Source of the DNA: Schoenoplectus triqueter
Lineage: Eukaryota; Streptophyta; Magnoliopsida; Poales; Cyperaceae
Assembly: GCA_964058805.1 (NCBI GenBank)
Contig: CAXKVV010000081.1
Location: 186,001 to 250,000 of the forward strand
Direction of reading: 5' to 3'
DNA: 64,000 bases
Shown: positions 1 to 11,854 of the stretch, piece by piece
Layout of the letters: the number at the start of each line of letters is the position of its first letter
Position numbering within the stretch: position 1 is the stretch's first letter
The notes under the pieces: model-generated
What the model was told of the DNA's origin: nothing
Database searches by the model: none
What the model saw: only the letters and a program-made list of their open reading frames with translations
Position numbers and translations under genes: made by a program

Positions 1-1290
1 TTCCAGCCTTGCTTGTGCCAAAGAAAGATGGTTCTTTTCGCATGTGTGTGGATAGTAGAGCGGTCAACAAGATTACTATCAAGTATCGCTTCCTTATTCC
101 TCGTCTTGATGACATGCTATATCAGCTCCATGGTGCTAGTGTGTTTTCAAAAATTGATCTTAGAAGTGGGTACCATTAGATTCGTATGAGGCCTGGTGAT
201 GAATGGAAGACGACATTTAAGACCCGTGATGGATTGTTTGAGTGGTTGGTGATGTCATTCGGACTCTCTAATGCTCCTAGTACTTTTATGAGACTAATGA
301 ATTTGGTGTTTAAGTCTTTTATTGGCAGATTTGTGGTGGTCTATTTTGATGACATGCTCGTGTATAGCACGGGTAAAGAAGAGCATTTGGAACACCTTCG
401 CCAAGTCTTTGAAGTGCTAACTGAACAGAAACTCTACATCAACCTCAAGAAGTGCGAGTTCCTAACCAGCAACTTGGTGTTTCTAGGCTATGTGGTTTCA
501 GCTGAGGGTATTCATGTTGATCCTTCTAAGGTGGATGCAATTGTTTCATGGCCAACACCAGCCAACATTCACGATGTGAGGAGTTTTCATGGACTTGCCT
601 CATTCTATCGCCGGTTCATTCGAGATTTCTAACATCTGACAGAGACCCAAAGTTTGTTGGGTATTTTTGGAGAACACTTTGGCGTAAGATGGGTACCAAG
701 CTGCAATTTAGTTCAGCCTATCATCCTCAAACCGATGGCCAAATTGAAATTGTGAATCGAAGTTTAGGTAATCTGTTGAGAAGCTTGGTGGGTGATAATA
801 TATGTCAATGGGACCTTGTTCTACCTCAAGTTGAATTCGCTTAGAACAGGTCCAGCAGCAAGACGACAGGTAAAAGCCCTTTTGAATTGGTGTATGGATG
901 CAATCCGAAGACTCCTCTTGATCTTGTGTCATTGCCAATCAGCCATAGCTATAGTGGAAATGCAGATGAGCGTGCTAAAGTAATCAAGGACTTGCATGAA
1001 CAAGTCAGCAAGAGGATTGAGAAGCAAAATCAGAAGTATGAAAGACAAACTAACAAGCACCGAAGGGCTGTGATTTTCAAAGAAGGTGATCTTGTGTGGG
1101 TGCATTTGAGCAAGGAGAGATTTCCACCTGGGCGCAATGCAAAGCTCAAGCACCGTGGTGATGGACCGTTCAAAATCTTATAGCGCATAGGTGACAATGC
1201 TTACAAGGTGGAGCTTCCCGGAGATTATGGTGTTTTAGCCACTTTCAATGTGAATGATCTTTCTCCATACCATGGCGAAAATGAGTCGAA
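1..1290 (+). pseudogene. Ty3/gypsy pol remnant (RT + integrase C-terminus), internally deleted
   Basis: The frame starting at base 3 reads as a Ty3/gypsy reverse transcriptase: a [10 protein letters not shown] motif near the start, the catalytic YFDDM around 343-357 and the RT end FYRRFIRDF at 605-631. It then jumps directly to the integrase core (SDRDPKF, YHPQTDGQIE at about 640-750) and the integrase C-terminus ending in a GDGPFKIL / LPGDYGV block. RNase H, the zinc finger and the first half of the integrase are missing, so there is an internal deletion at about 630. In-frame stops lie at 178-180, 842-844 and 1181-1183; the first and third replace residues that are Gln in the family (CAG to TAG). 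No chromodomain is obvious. The left part of the element lies outside the window. This is a dead polyprotein. Confidence 0.93.
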
Positions 1291-1323
1291 CTCGTGGGCG
1301 AGTTCTTTTCAATCGGGGGAGAA

Positions 1324-2044
1324 TGATCAAGGAAAGAATCATTGTTCACCTGTAGAAAAGGACAATCTGTCTAGAGCTTACTTCCTTGATCAAGTCATGG
1401 CAGGTCTATAGGTGAACAATCATGATCAAGGAAGCAAGCTCTAGACCAGTTCTCAGTTTGAAGAACCAAGCCCAAATTAGATTTGCAATTAATTTCCGAA
1501 ACAGCTCTCTGGACGGATTCGTACTGGACCAGTATTTTCGGCATAACTCTCTCATAAAGGCTCGGATTTGGGTGATTCAAATTTCTGTGATCAGATGATG
1601 AAATGGACTATCTTTTTTTTGTTTTGAGTTTCTCCAGATTTCAGATTCTTCTTGATCAAAACCTCATGTCAAGTGAGTGTGGTCACTAAGGAGCCAGCAA
1701 GCAGCATTTAGTTTCTTGAAACTTGTCTTTTGAGTCTCTCTATGTTTTAATTATATTTTGGAATTATCAGTAGTAGTTAATGTTGTTTTTATTTTGTTTT
1801 GATATTTGCAAAAGTAGTTAAGGAATTATTAGTTAGTAAGAAGTTTCTATAGTTGAGTTGTATGGCTATATCAAGCCTAATTTCTGAATGTAAACTCACT
1901 TGTTGAATTATTATGAAAAAAGTTTATCTTGAGTTGAGTTTATCTCTTCTTTTATCCTGCTGTGAGTTGAGAGTATCCTCCAGTTGTGATTTTATCGTTG
2001 AACGTGTGTGTGTCCTTGGACGATTCATAGCTCGAACGCTATCA
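1324..2044 (+). repeat. Right LTR of the first gypsy element
   Basis: A purine-rich tract (ATCGGGGGAGAA) ends just before a TG at 1324, as expected for a polypurine tract followed by the 3' LTR. Non-coding sequence runs to about 2044 (ends in CA), after which Tat pol coding sequence begins abruptly. The left LTR is outside the window, so the exact end and the target duplication cannot be verified. The LTR start contains nested inverted repeats: 1339-1353 pairs with 1406-1420, and 1370-1392 pairs with 1421-1443 (one mismatch in 23). Confidence 0.6.
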
Positions 2045-2045
2045 A

Positions 2046-3755
2046 GAAGGCGGGATAATAAGACATTCTCTAGCACTAACTGAGCTGTGCACAAACAACG
2101 AGGCAGAGTATGAAGCGCTCATTGCCGGACTAGAGCTATTGCTTGAGCTAGAAATCAAAGTTGTGCGTATCTTTGGGGACTCCCAGCTGATCATAAATCA
2201 AATAACCGGCGAATACAAGGTCCTGAAGCTGGAACTGATACAATGTCATCAAAAGGCCATGGAACTAATGAAGAAAATCCCGTATGTGTCCATCGAGAAG
2301 GTCACGAGGGCTGTAAACGGTGAAGCAGATGCGTTGGCCAAACTCGCCAAGGAGCTGGGTGAACCTACCGAGCCGGAAATCCACATCACTGTTTGCAATA
2401 GGAGGTCGTTATCATTGTGTCAGACAACAGATGACGCAAGAAATAAATATGTTGGACCAAGAAATGTGGAACAGCAAGAAGCAATGATAACTGAGGAATA
2501 CGATGATTGGAGGCAGCCATTCATCGAGTACTTCCAGCATGGTACCCTTCCCAAAGATAAAAGGGCAGCTGATCAGCTGAGAAAGCGGGTACTACGGTAT
2601 GCGTATGTGGGCAATACGCTATACCGCGGGTCTTACGACCAACTGTGGTTGAGATGCGTATCGGGATCTGAAGCCAAACAGGTTATGAAGGAAATTCATT
2701 CCGGGATATGCGGAGCACATCAGTCTGGGCCAAAGATGAAAATAAAAATCAAGCGAATGGGATATTATTGGCCCACAATGGTGGCTGATTACGAGGACCA
2801 TGTGAAGAAGTGTCGTATATGCCAAATACATGGCACTTTCATACATCAAGCGTCAAACCCGTTGCACCCCACAGTAACATCCTGACCATTCAGCATGTGG
2901 GGCACAGACATAGTGGGACCCATAGACCCTCCCACATCAAGAGGCCACCGGTTCATCTTGGCGGCAACAGATTACTTCACTAAATGGGTCGAAGCCGTCC
3001 CACTCAAAGAAGTTAAGGCATCCGATGAGGTTAAGTTCTTTAAGACGCATATCCTCTACCGATTCGGCACCCCACAGCGGATAATATTCGATAATGGGAC
3101 GGCCTTCAAAAGCTCTAAAGTCTATGCCTTGGCGGAGCAGTTCAACATCGATTGGAGATTCTCGTCCATCTACAATCCGAGAGCCAATGGTCTAGCCGAA
3201 GCCTTCAACAAAACCTTAATCAATATCATGAAGAAGACTGTAGACGACAATCAACGAGACTGGGATAACCGTCTACAAGAGGCGTTATGGGCTTATCGGA
3301 CTACGTACCGAACACCTACGCAAGCCACACCATACTCTTTGGCTTTTGGGGTTGAAGTCATCCTCCCTCTTGAGGTGGAACTACCATCATTGTGGGTGGC
3401 TATGCAAAATGACATGACCATGGACGAATGCCAACAACTCAGACTGGACGAATTGGATGCCATGGACGAAAAGAGATTGATAGCCCAGCAGAATCTCGAA
3501 ATATATCAGGAAAAAATGGCAAGGGTGTACGATAAAATGGCGCGAGTCAGGACATTTCAACAAGGAGAGATTGTTCTTGTCCTTAAGAGGCCGATCATTA
3601 GCCGGCATATCGGCCCAAAGTTTTCTCCGAACTGGGAGGGGCCATATATAATTGAGAAGGTATACGGAGGCGGCGCATACCAACTCATTGACCATGAAGG
3701 CGAGAGGCCCATGCCACCGATCAATGGGCGGTACCTGAAGAAATACTACACATAG
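2046..3755 (+). pseudogene. Tat-lineage Ty3/gypsy pol fragment (archaeal-type RNase H + integrase)
   Basis: One continuous frame with a single stop. From about 2052 it encodes the second, archaeal-type RNase H typical of Tat/Ogre/Retand elements (TNNEAEYEALIAGLELL, IFGDSQLI, GEADALAKLAKEL). An integrase follows: zinc finger with H...GAH...CRIC around 2695-2825, then the catalytic core with D in WGTDIVG, D in FDNGTAF and E in NGLAEAFNK, and a C-terminal domain ending NGRYLKKYYT at 3752. The only break is TGA at 2883-2885, where the family has Trp (TGG to TGA). Gag, protease, RT and the first RNase H are missing because the preceding gypsy LTR abuts it, suggesting that the first element inserted here. 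The 5' half may lie left of the window. Confidence 0.92.
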
Positions 3756-5450
3756 CCCGGATCGGGGCCAGTCGAGTAGTATTTACTGTATATAAATAAG
3801 GAGGGAATAAGTGTTTTTTTACACGCACGTGCACAAAACACAAAACCCAAGTCTAACCTCCACCTCTGCATAAAATCTCAAAAACCCTACTCATGCACTT
3901 GTAAATAAAGTGCATCCAAAAATCTAAAATCACACAAATACATCTAGCCCTAAAACAAAACAAAAAAAAGAGAAGAATAAAAGACTTCAATGCCAAAACC
4001 ACGCGAGAGTGTAAGGCGAGAGCTTTGGTGTTTGGGCTCACAGTACAAATACCACTGGGTTTGTCCATTTGATACAGAATCAACACAAAAATAGGCAGGT
4101 TTTGCAGTTTGTCCCTCAAACTATCTATCGCCCAATAACGAAAGTTGCTCATATTAGTCGCCCGCAGTCCAAACTAAGGGATAGGTCGAGCAAATTGGTG
4201 GCTAGTAAATGGCACTAATAACAAAAAATTTACCCTCCTCAGATAAAATAAAGGGATATCTAAGTTAAAACAATAAAAGTCTATTTTTCTTATCCCTTAA
4301 TTAAAGTAAAAATAAAATCTTTTCAATAAGGGGTTGTCACCTTTGTCCCCGACACCATGTGTGTTATACAAAGACAGGTTAGGTGCATTCATCCGCAAAA
4401 GCACCACACACCCGAAGAAATGGTTTGTCACAATCCCACGGCAGATCATGGAGGGGTCAGATTAAGGGTTTACGCTTTTATCCGACATTTTATGTCAAAC
4501 AAAGTGACTCGCTTAAAGAAGTGATTATGGTCATGGAGAGCGAACCTACCCGATGAAAGCATGTCTCGCAGGGATGCGTGATGGATGTTTGAGGGTAGTC
4601 AAAATAAAAAATCAGGTTGGGTGCATTCATCCGCAAAAGCACCACACGCCCAAGGAGGTGGTCTGTTACAATCCCGCGTAGATCATGGAGGGTCAGATTA
4701 AGGGTTTACGCTTTTACCCGATATTCTATGTCAAACAAAGTGGCTCACTTAAAGAAGTGACTATGATTATGGAGAGCGAACCTACCCAATGAAAGCCTGT
4801 CTCGTAGGGATACGTGATGGATGTTTGAAGGTAGGATCCCCACAAAACAAACTGAGTGGAGATGAATGAAGGTGAGTTTCCACTTTAGCACGCAAAGGTG
4901 CACAAATGAGGCGAGAGTGGGTGAGCTTCCAGAACAAATATCAATCAAGTACGCAAGGAACATCCACAAAATGGTGTTGTCAATTACATCCATAATCCAA
5001 TTGACACTGGTAAGTTTATCCATCAGTAATAAAGGGATAAACAGGTTTATGCTGTACCCCGCCTAGAGGTCAATATAGACAGGTTTGGTATCCATAAAAT
5101 GTCACGGTTACTAGGTTCTGTATTTGAAGAGAAACAATATATAGAATAAGTGCAATAGGGTGCTGTAAAGTTTTTTTTCTATTATTGTACTTAGATGCTG
5201 TGTGAAAGTGAAGCAGTTGTATTAGGTACTTTTACAATTAAGATTGGAAGTGTGTAATGTAAAATCAGTGGAATATTTCCCCGCACTGCAGAGGAAGCAA
5301 CGAGAAAACAACAAGAAAGATAAGCATCATCCACAATAAGAGAAAATAGAGTATAGCAAGTGCCAATCAACTAGCAACATCCATGGAAACATCATGTACA
5401 CAATCATAAGTGTGGCAAATAAAAGAAAGAAAAGAGATACAAGGTACAAT
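3756..5450. other. Spacer between Tat pol and antisense PMD gene, with a 238-bp tandem repeat
   Basis: No coding sequence is recognisable. Two copies of a unit beginning GTGCATTCATCCGCAAAAGC start at 4383 and 4621 (period 238 bp) and run to about 4860; they share an AAGAAGTGA block and a TGATGGATGTTTGA block and have diverged by scattered substitutions. A stretch at 3790-3812 (TATATAAATAAGGAGGG) resembles a TATA box or polypurine tract, but neither role can be shown. This fits the long 3' region usual in Tat-lineage elements. Confidence 0.5.
4383..4858. repeat. Two-copy tandem repeat, 238-bp period
   Basis: Direct copies at 4383-4620 and 4621-4858, recognised by the shared start GTGCATTCATCCGCAAAAGC and many shared blocks after it (for example GATCATGGAGGG and TTTACGCTTTTA). 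The copies differ by scattered, mostly transition changes. It lies in the 3' spacer of the Tat element. Confidence 0.85.
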
Positions 5451-8400
5451 CTAGGAGTCCAAGAAGCGAGACTCCAGCTCAAACAAGGCGGCACTGATCG
5501 CATCCAAGTAAGCATGAAGAGCATGCATGTCCCCCTCTGAAGCCATCTCAAAGTCCAGGAACTGAGAAAAGGCTATGTCTCGGGCGCTCAGGTAAATCTG
5601 CAAGTTCGGGAGACGTCCCGCCAGATACCTGGAGAAGCCCTCAATCGACGATCTACGATCTTCTAGCTCCTACAGGAGCAGTCGAGCGGGCCCACCACTG
5701 ACTCCCATGGAGCAGAGAGTGGCACAAGATGAAAGCAGCTGAAGGTAGCGGAGTTGAGCAGCCTCCAAATGTCTGCGCAGCTCATGGACCTCCAACTCAT
5801 GCTGGTACACCAGGGAGCTCGCATCCTGGTAAGTCCTGAGCCGCTCCTCACACCTCCTAGAGATGAAGCCACTCTCAAGATGAGGTGCAATGAGTAGAGC
5901 CGGCGCAATAGCACCCCGCATCAACCTGTACTAGTCAAATGAGACGTCCTCGGGCAGAAGGCCCAGGATCTCGAGATCTAGCGGGTAATCCATGAAGAAG
6001 GTGCCCTGAAGTGAGTCCGCCAACTCAGCCAAGGCGAGTCTCACATCCCCCAGTATGACATCTGTAACAAAACAAGCATGTCAGACAATCTATCACAATC
6101 AAAGAAGAGATAAAGGAAGAGAAAGATCTGACATATCGCCTCGTCGCCTGAGACTGACGAGACTGGGATAGAAGCGGGCACATCAGTCACCTCGGGAGGA
6201 TCCGAAGACACACTAGGCCCAGCTACAAAACAAAATAAAGGTGTAAGTTCACTAAGAAATAAGCCACAAGAAAATAACAAAGGAGATGAGAAATACCAGG
6301 AGAGACGTGAGCCCCCACGGGACTCTCGCTGGACTGAATCTCCACATCTGGGCTGTCGAGTAGCTGCTCCTCCATCCAACCTTCATCCAGCTCGTAGTCA
6401 CAATCGGTTGCGGCCTGCTCAGTCAAATCCTCCACCCAACCAGAGCTGGACTTGGGTGAGACCGTATCATCTGTAATCATGAGAGGCTGCCTGTCAAGAG
6501 ATGAAGAGATATGAGATGACCCTCCCTCAATCAATATTATCTCGTCGCCTGCAGGCTCGACAGCCAATGGACCCTCCTGCTTAGGAGAGGCCACTTTTGA
6601 TCTCACGAGTGTGAGAATTGGCCCCAAAACCATCTCAAAGGAGTCACCGTCTCTAGTGGGCACTAGCAAGATTGACGGCAAAGCAGGACCGTCCTGAAAG
6701 AAAGACTTTGAGCGATGTGGGGACGACATGTCATCATAGTCAGCCTCAGAGCCTATAAAATATGTGCGTCAATATGGGAGTACAAGTACAGGCTAGCAAC
6801 TAAACACTAAAGAATGCACACGGACCTGCGACGGTAAGGTCGATGCAAAATCCCGAAAGGACAACATTCGCTGACACCGATGAGTCCGCTATAATGTCAT
6901 CTCGGGTTGTCTCAGGGGAAGACGCATCATGAACTGGAAAATGAAAGATAAACCCTAAATCAGGGCTACGGCCAAAATGCGTCTAAGTAAGAAAAGACAA
7001 ATCTGTGAAGAAAGATTACCCGGAGTGGGAGAAGGAAAAAAAATGGAGAAGGCAGCCAGAAGTACCGTCCTGACCTCCCTCCATGGTGGCTGAAGCAGGT
7101 GGCTCGACAGGTGACTGAGCACGTGCACCGCTAGCCCGCGGACGAGGGACTGAGAAGTCAGGCTCCGCCTCATCGTAATCATAAGCAGAATCTGATCAAA
7201 GGAAAATCTATCAAAGTCAAGCCTAAGACCTAAGGGGAGAAGAAATGAATCTGAAATGTACCAGTGAGACGAGTCCTGGTGGGCGAGTAAAGACAGCGAC
7301 TGTCTAACCCCTGAAAGTCCACTGGCTCTGAAGAGAGAGGTGGAAATGGGATGAAATCATCGTAAAAAAGGCTAGATGATGAGCTGTCTCTACCCCTAGG
7401 ACAAGTACTGCGCGCCACCACTGAAGGGGTGTATGACTGGTACGAGCGAATGACATTGTAGTATCACCAGATATAGCGCCTCGAGAAGGTGGGTATGCGA
7501 GAAGCGGGTACCGTCTGAAAGTGAGAACCTGTCCCTAAGCGGAAGAGATGTGAGTAGCACCACCCGAGACCCTCAGGATCGGTCGCCAAAGACTCAGGGC
7601 AGAGAAGGAAAGTGGGCACATCATGGTCTAAACCAAACTGATGCGCACATCTGTGTGGAGAATAAGGCTCTATGAAAGCATAATCGCCAATGCGGAGTGG
7701 CAAGAATCTGTGGCGAAAGCTGATGAAATAGTCCAAGATATCTGGCTGACCTCTAAAAGGAGAGGAGTCCCTAGAAGAAAGCGTCGCATCAATCAGGGAT
7801 CTGTAAGCAGTCCCAGCCAAGTGATGAGTGGCCAATCTGGCGCGAGCTAGTCTCAGATGGTCATGACTGTGATAAAACTTGAAGCAAACGTCCTCCGGAG
7901 TCAGAGAGGCAGGCTTTGTACCGGCTAAGTCACCCAAGATAGGTAAGCTGGCCCTCAAATCTGATGATAAATATGGGTGATACACGCTAGACCAGTGTAT
8001 ATGTAACCACCCACTAATAAAATGCCAAGGTACCAACTCCCTACAACAAGAAGGGTCACCTGAAGAAATCAAACCCCACAAGCTCCTGTAAATATTGGCC
8101 AAGATTGGCACGGCCAACGAGACTCTCTCACCACGAGCAATCTGACTCGCCATCACAAACACTGAAGGGCGGATGGTGCGAGCCCCAGAACTAGAAAGCA
8201 GAAAGAAGCAAATCCACCAAGAGAGGAAGGCTGTCAAATAAGTCTCCCGGTCAATGTCATGTGAGCACAAAGTGTCCTGCGAGGGAACGGGCACATCACG
8301 GTAAAGATCAAGGCGCCCAGTGCCAAAAGGATCGTGGGTGGAAGCCCAACACTCGGAATGAGAACGCAGTCGATCAGTGAAATAAGATATCTAGAACCGA

Positions 8401-9035
8401 AAAGGGACTGAAAGGTGTTGTCCCCTCAACTGATCATAAATCTTGTAAATCTCCCGAAGAGAAGTTGGGTACAGTGAATGGTCTCTCAAATCGCCCTCTG
8501 ACAGTAAGAACTCATCATAGTAATGATCGAACACAGGCAGGCCGGTCAATTGACGGGCATCCCATAGTGTAGGAGTCAACTCCCGATCATCAATGAAAAG
8601 GGTATTGGTCGAATAGCTCCACCGCTCGCAAAAGGCACAAAGTCAGGGCATGTCGATGTGGTACCGAAACGTCGACAGGAAAATACAGTTGTACACACCT
8701 GAGCTACAAAGGATGTCCCTCTCCCGTGTAAGAATGTAGTGGGTCCAATCCAACTGATGGCCATGATATCTAAGCGGAAGATTAAAGTCGATACCGGCCC
8801 AACGAGAGGCGTCCCCATCAATCATCTATTTGCCAAGAAGATGGACAAGAGGTACCGCGGCTGAAAGATCTCGAGGCAGTAAGAGTGTGATGTCGTGAGG
8901 CTGCTCATCGTGAAAAACCAGACCACCAGCCCGAAGATACAAGGGAGTGCCGCGTGTAACCCTAACTATGGGCGTCCAGTTCTCAGGATCCTCGTAGAGA
9001 GAGAGATAGTGACTCTGAGGACGCCTGGGAATCAT
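5451..9035 (-). pseudogene. Plant mobile domain (PMD) gene, six exons, broken by six in-frame stops
   Basis: Minus-strand exons: 9035-7262, 7191-7066, 6933-6826, 6752-6297, 6222-6133 and 6061-5451, all with GT-AG introns of about 70-130 bp, all phase 1. Exon 1 carries an aminotransferase-like plant mobile domain: blocks such as LTGLPVFDHYYDEFL, FLSWWICFFLLSSSG and VSLAVPILANIYRSLWG are typical. Later exons give an acidic, Ser-rich region, and the last has a likely coiled coil (LEVHELRRHLEAAQLRYLQL). The reading frame is never shifted, but stops occur at 8826, 8643, 8391, 7464, 5931 and 5670, each TAG or TGA where one C-to-T change from CAG or CGA explains it. An upstream exon is possible (acceptor-like CTGTTCTAG just before the first ATG region), so the start is uncertain. 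PMD proteins are found in host MAIN/MAIL genes and in transposons. The position just 3' of, and antisense to, a Tat pol suggests an accessory transposon gene. Confidence 0.75.
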
Positions 9036-9338
9036 GCCATATGGAGAGATGGTTGTGTCTAGAACAGAGACAACAAAGTCAGCAGTGAAAAAGAAAAAGA
9101 AGCGAAAGAAAAAGGATTGGTGTAGAGAGAATACATCAAGACACGCACTTCAAACGTTCTGAACCCGTCTTGGTGGGTGACTCTTTGTTTGAAAAATCTT
9201 AAGGATACAGCAGCTGAATAATTAAAGATAAATATCAATTATCAGTGATAAATCATAAGAAAGGGAAAGAAAGGCAAGAGAGAGGGGTCACTAGTCAGAA
9301 GAGGTCGTTGTCGAATCCCGGAGCAATCTTATTTGTCT

Positions 9339-9820
9339 CACAAGGAAATCCTAGGCACAGAGCTAGAATATAAATACTCCACTATCCCCCATCCACTTGA
9401 TGTGGGTGATAGCCAAGAGACTCAAGAGAGAAGGGAGATCTCTTGGGTGTCACCCATGTGATTCTTTTCTCTGACAAGTGGGACCCACCTAATAGTTCCA
9501 CACAAGTAGCTTCAACAACCTAAACCTAGTCTATCCACTGAATCCAATCAAAGCCGGAACAAGGATCAAGCATTGATCCCACAAGGAAATCCTAAATAAA
9601 GGTCAAAGGTATAAAAGCACTGTCACCTCCTGTTCATTCGAGGTAGATGACCCTCAGGAGAATCAAGAGAGATCTCCTGAGGGGTCATCCATCTAATTAT
9701 TTTTCACTGACAGGTGGGCCTCACACCTCAGTGACAAACATCAAAGAAGTTAGGATTAAACCCTAAGAATCAACCTTCAAATCAAACCCTCAGAGCAAAC
9801 CCTAAGAACTAGAGGAGTAC
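9339..9820. repeat. Diverged two-copy tandem repeat, 241-bp period
   Basis: Both copies start CACAAGGAAATCCTA (9339 and 9580). Each then contains a short inverted repeat around a GGGAGATCTC or GAGATCTCCTGAG core, a GTGTCACCCAT or GGTCATCCAT block and an ACAGGTGGG or ACAAGTGGG block. Divergence is clearly higher than in the 238-bp repeat. Confidence 0.7.
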
Positions 9821-11847
9821 AATCCATGTACAATGAGAACTATGTCAATGCCAAGCCAGTATTTTGATACAGCTAACTACAAAAAATTTCAATGTGATTT
9901 TACTTTCATGAACATGGATTGAAAGTCAATTTCACAAGACTGGTCAAGTGCCAATGTTGCAATCATCTAATCAAGTCTAGATTTGTATCAATTGTTGACA
10001 AGTAATCAACTGTTGATCAAATCAAACCTTAATAAACATCAATAAAAGTCTAATTGGTATTTAATTAGGGTGGTTTCTGCATGGGAATTTTATTTGGCAG
10101 AGACACTGAGTTACAATTGAGATCTAGGATTAATTCAGAGGAGAAAATAGGGTTTTCTTGATCAAAAAATTTTTAACATAAGGAGAAAGGGGTAAAATTG
10201 TAATTAAAAATTATAAGAGTGATCACCATGAATTTAGGGATTTTTGGTGAAAATTTCAAAATTTTTGGACAAATGGAGCTATTAAAATAAATTCAGAAAA
10301 AATAAAACAGATTAAATAGACAGATCAAGGGCTCAGATTTAATCAAAGTTTCTCTGGGTACAATTTGGGAACAATAGCTAACTGGGGTACAAATTGGAGG
10401 GCAGAAGCACTGCAGCTATTCAACAGAGGTGAGAGAGAGTGACAGCCACGTGGCAACACCACACTCAGCCACATCAGGCAGACAGTGCCACGTGGCACTG
10501 TCTCATTGGTCCATGTCAGTAAGTGAGCCCCACCACAGCCGAGACAGCCATCAAGTGGGTCCCACCAGAATGCCATGTGGTAGTCTGCTATTTGGCCACA
10601 TCATCACCCCATGCCACATGATATCATCACATCAATATACATTAGTGGGTTATATCCAGTCTAATTGCCACGTGTCAAGCTCTGATTCAACCATTATCAC
10701 TTAAACCTATGACACCTCAGCATAATATGACACATGACACTGTCCTATTAGTGCCATGTCAACTAACAACCAGGTTAATTGAGGTTAATTGAGGTTAATC
10801 TTGAGAGATTAACAGATTAATACCTGACAATGGGGCCCAGTATGCAGAAATATGAGTGTAGGCGCATGATTGAGGTGGCATGCCAAGTATATCCATTCTA
10901 TCTATCTAATTCAATACAGTCCATTCAAAAATCGCAAATAAAGGGAGAATGAACCTGGTGCATGTGTCCCCGGTCCCTGCCTTTCTCCCCTCCTGCGCTT
11001 TGGTGCATGTGCACCTAGTCCGTCCGTCCCAGTCGAGCACTCACCCCACTCTCTCTTCTTCTTCTCCTCGCATGCGATCGCTGGCTTCTTCCTATGACAT
11101 CTCACCATTGTAAGAGGCTTTGAGATAAGTAGCAAACATCAATGCATCAATCAGAGAAGTGAGAACAAAAGGATGACAGTGAAGGAAGGATTGAACAACG
11201 AGATTACCACGATTTGAGTTGAAGCAGCAATGGTGTACTTCTAAAGAGATGCAATTGAGTACTTCAAACATCAAATTGAGTACAAAGGAAGTTTGTTTGT
11301 GCTTAGGCGATGCCAATTGACAAGTAATTGCAAGGCAATTGAGCAGGAAGGGGGTTCAAAGATCAAAAATCGCTAAAGACAGTGGCAAAGAGGCAAGTTT
11401 AATATGCGATCCAAAGGTCAAATTGAGTGATCAGTGAGCTTATTCAGATCAAGGCGATACTGATTAGCATGAATTGAGAGAGCAATTAAGTGAAAAGATC
11501 TAAAATTGGCCAAGAGAAGAGATGAAGTAGAAGCACGATTTTTGAATTGAGTAGAATTCAGTACAATTGAGAGAGAGAAGGTGCTAGCAATGATGCAGAG
11601 ACGTTTAAATATGATCTGTTGATGAGGGGCCCACTCACCTATTGAAGCATGTGTTGAATTGGAGTCAAACGAGTTGCGGCACAGTCAAAGGGCAGTAACA
11701 GAAAATGGTTATGGCAGTTCGGCAACAAACACAACTTCATCTCAGCTGTTGGTTGAAGTAAAATGAAGGGTAGAGATGCATCCAAACTGGCAATCTGATT
11801 CAAAGGAAGCCAACCAATCAAATCAATTGAAACAACCGATGTTGGAC

Positions 11848-11854
11848 TATATAA
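11848..11854 (+). promoter_or_regulatory. TATA box candidate
   Basis: TATATAA followed within about 150 bp by a purine-rich stretch, a (CA)n run at 11928-11938, and an AAAG|GTAATT that could be a splice donor at about 12001. It could be the promoter of an LTR or transposon. No convincing product lies downstream. Confidence 0.3.
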
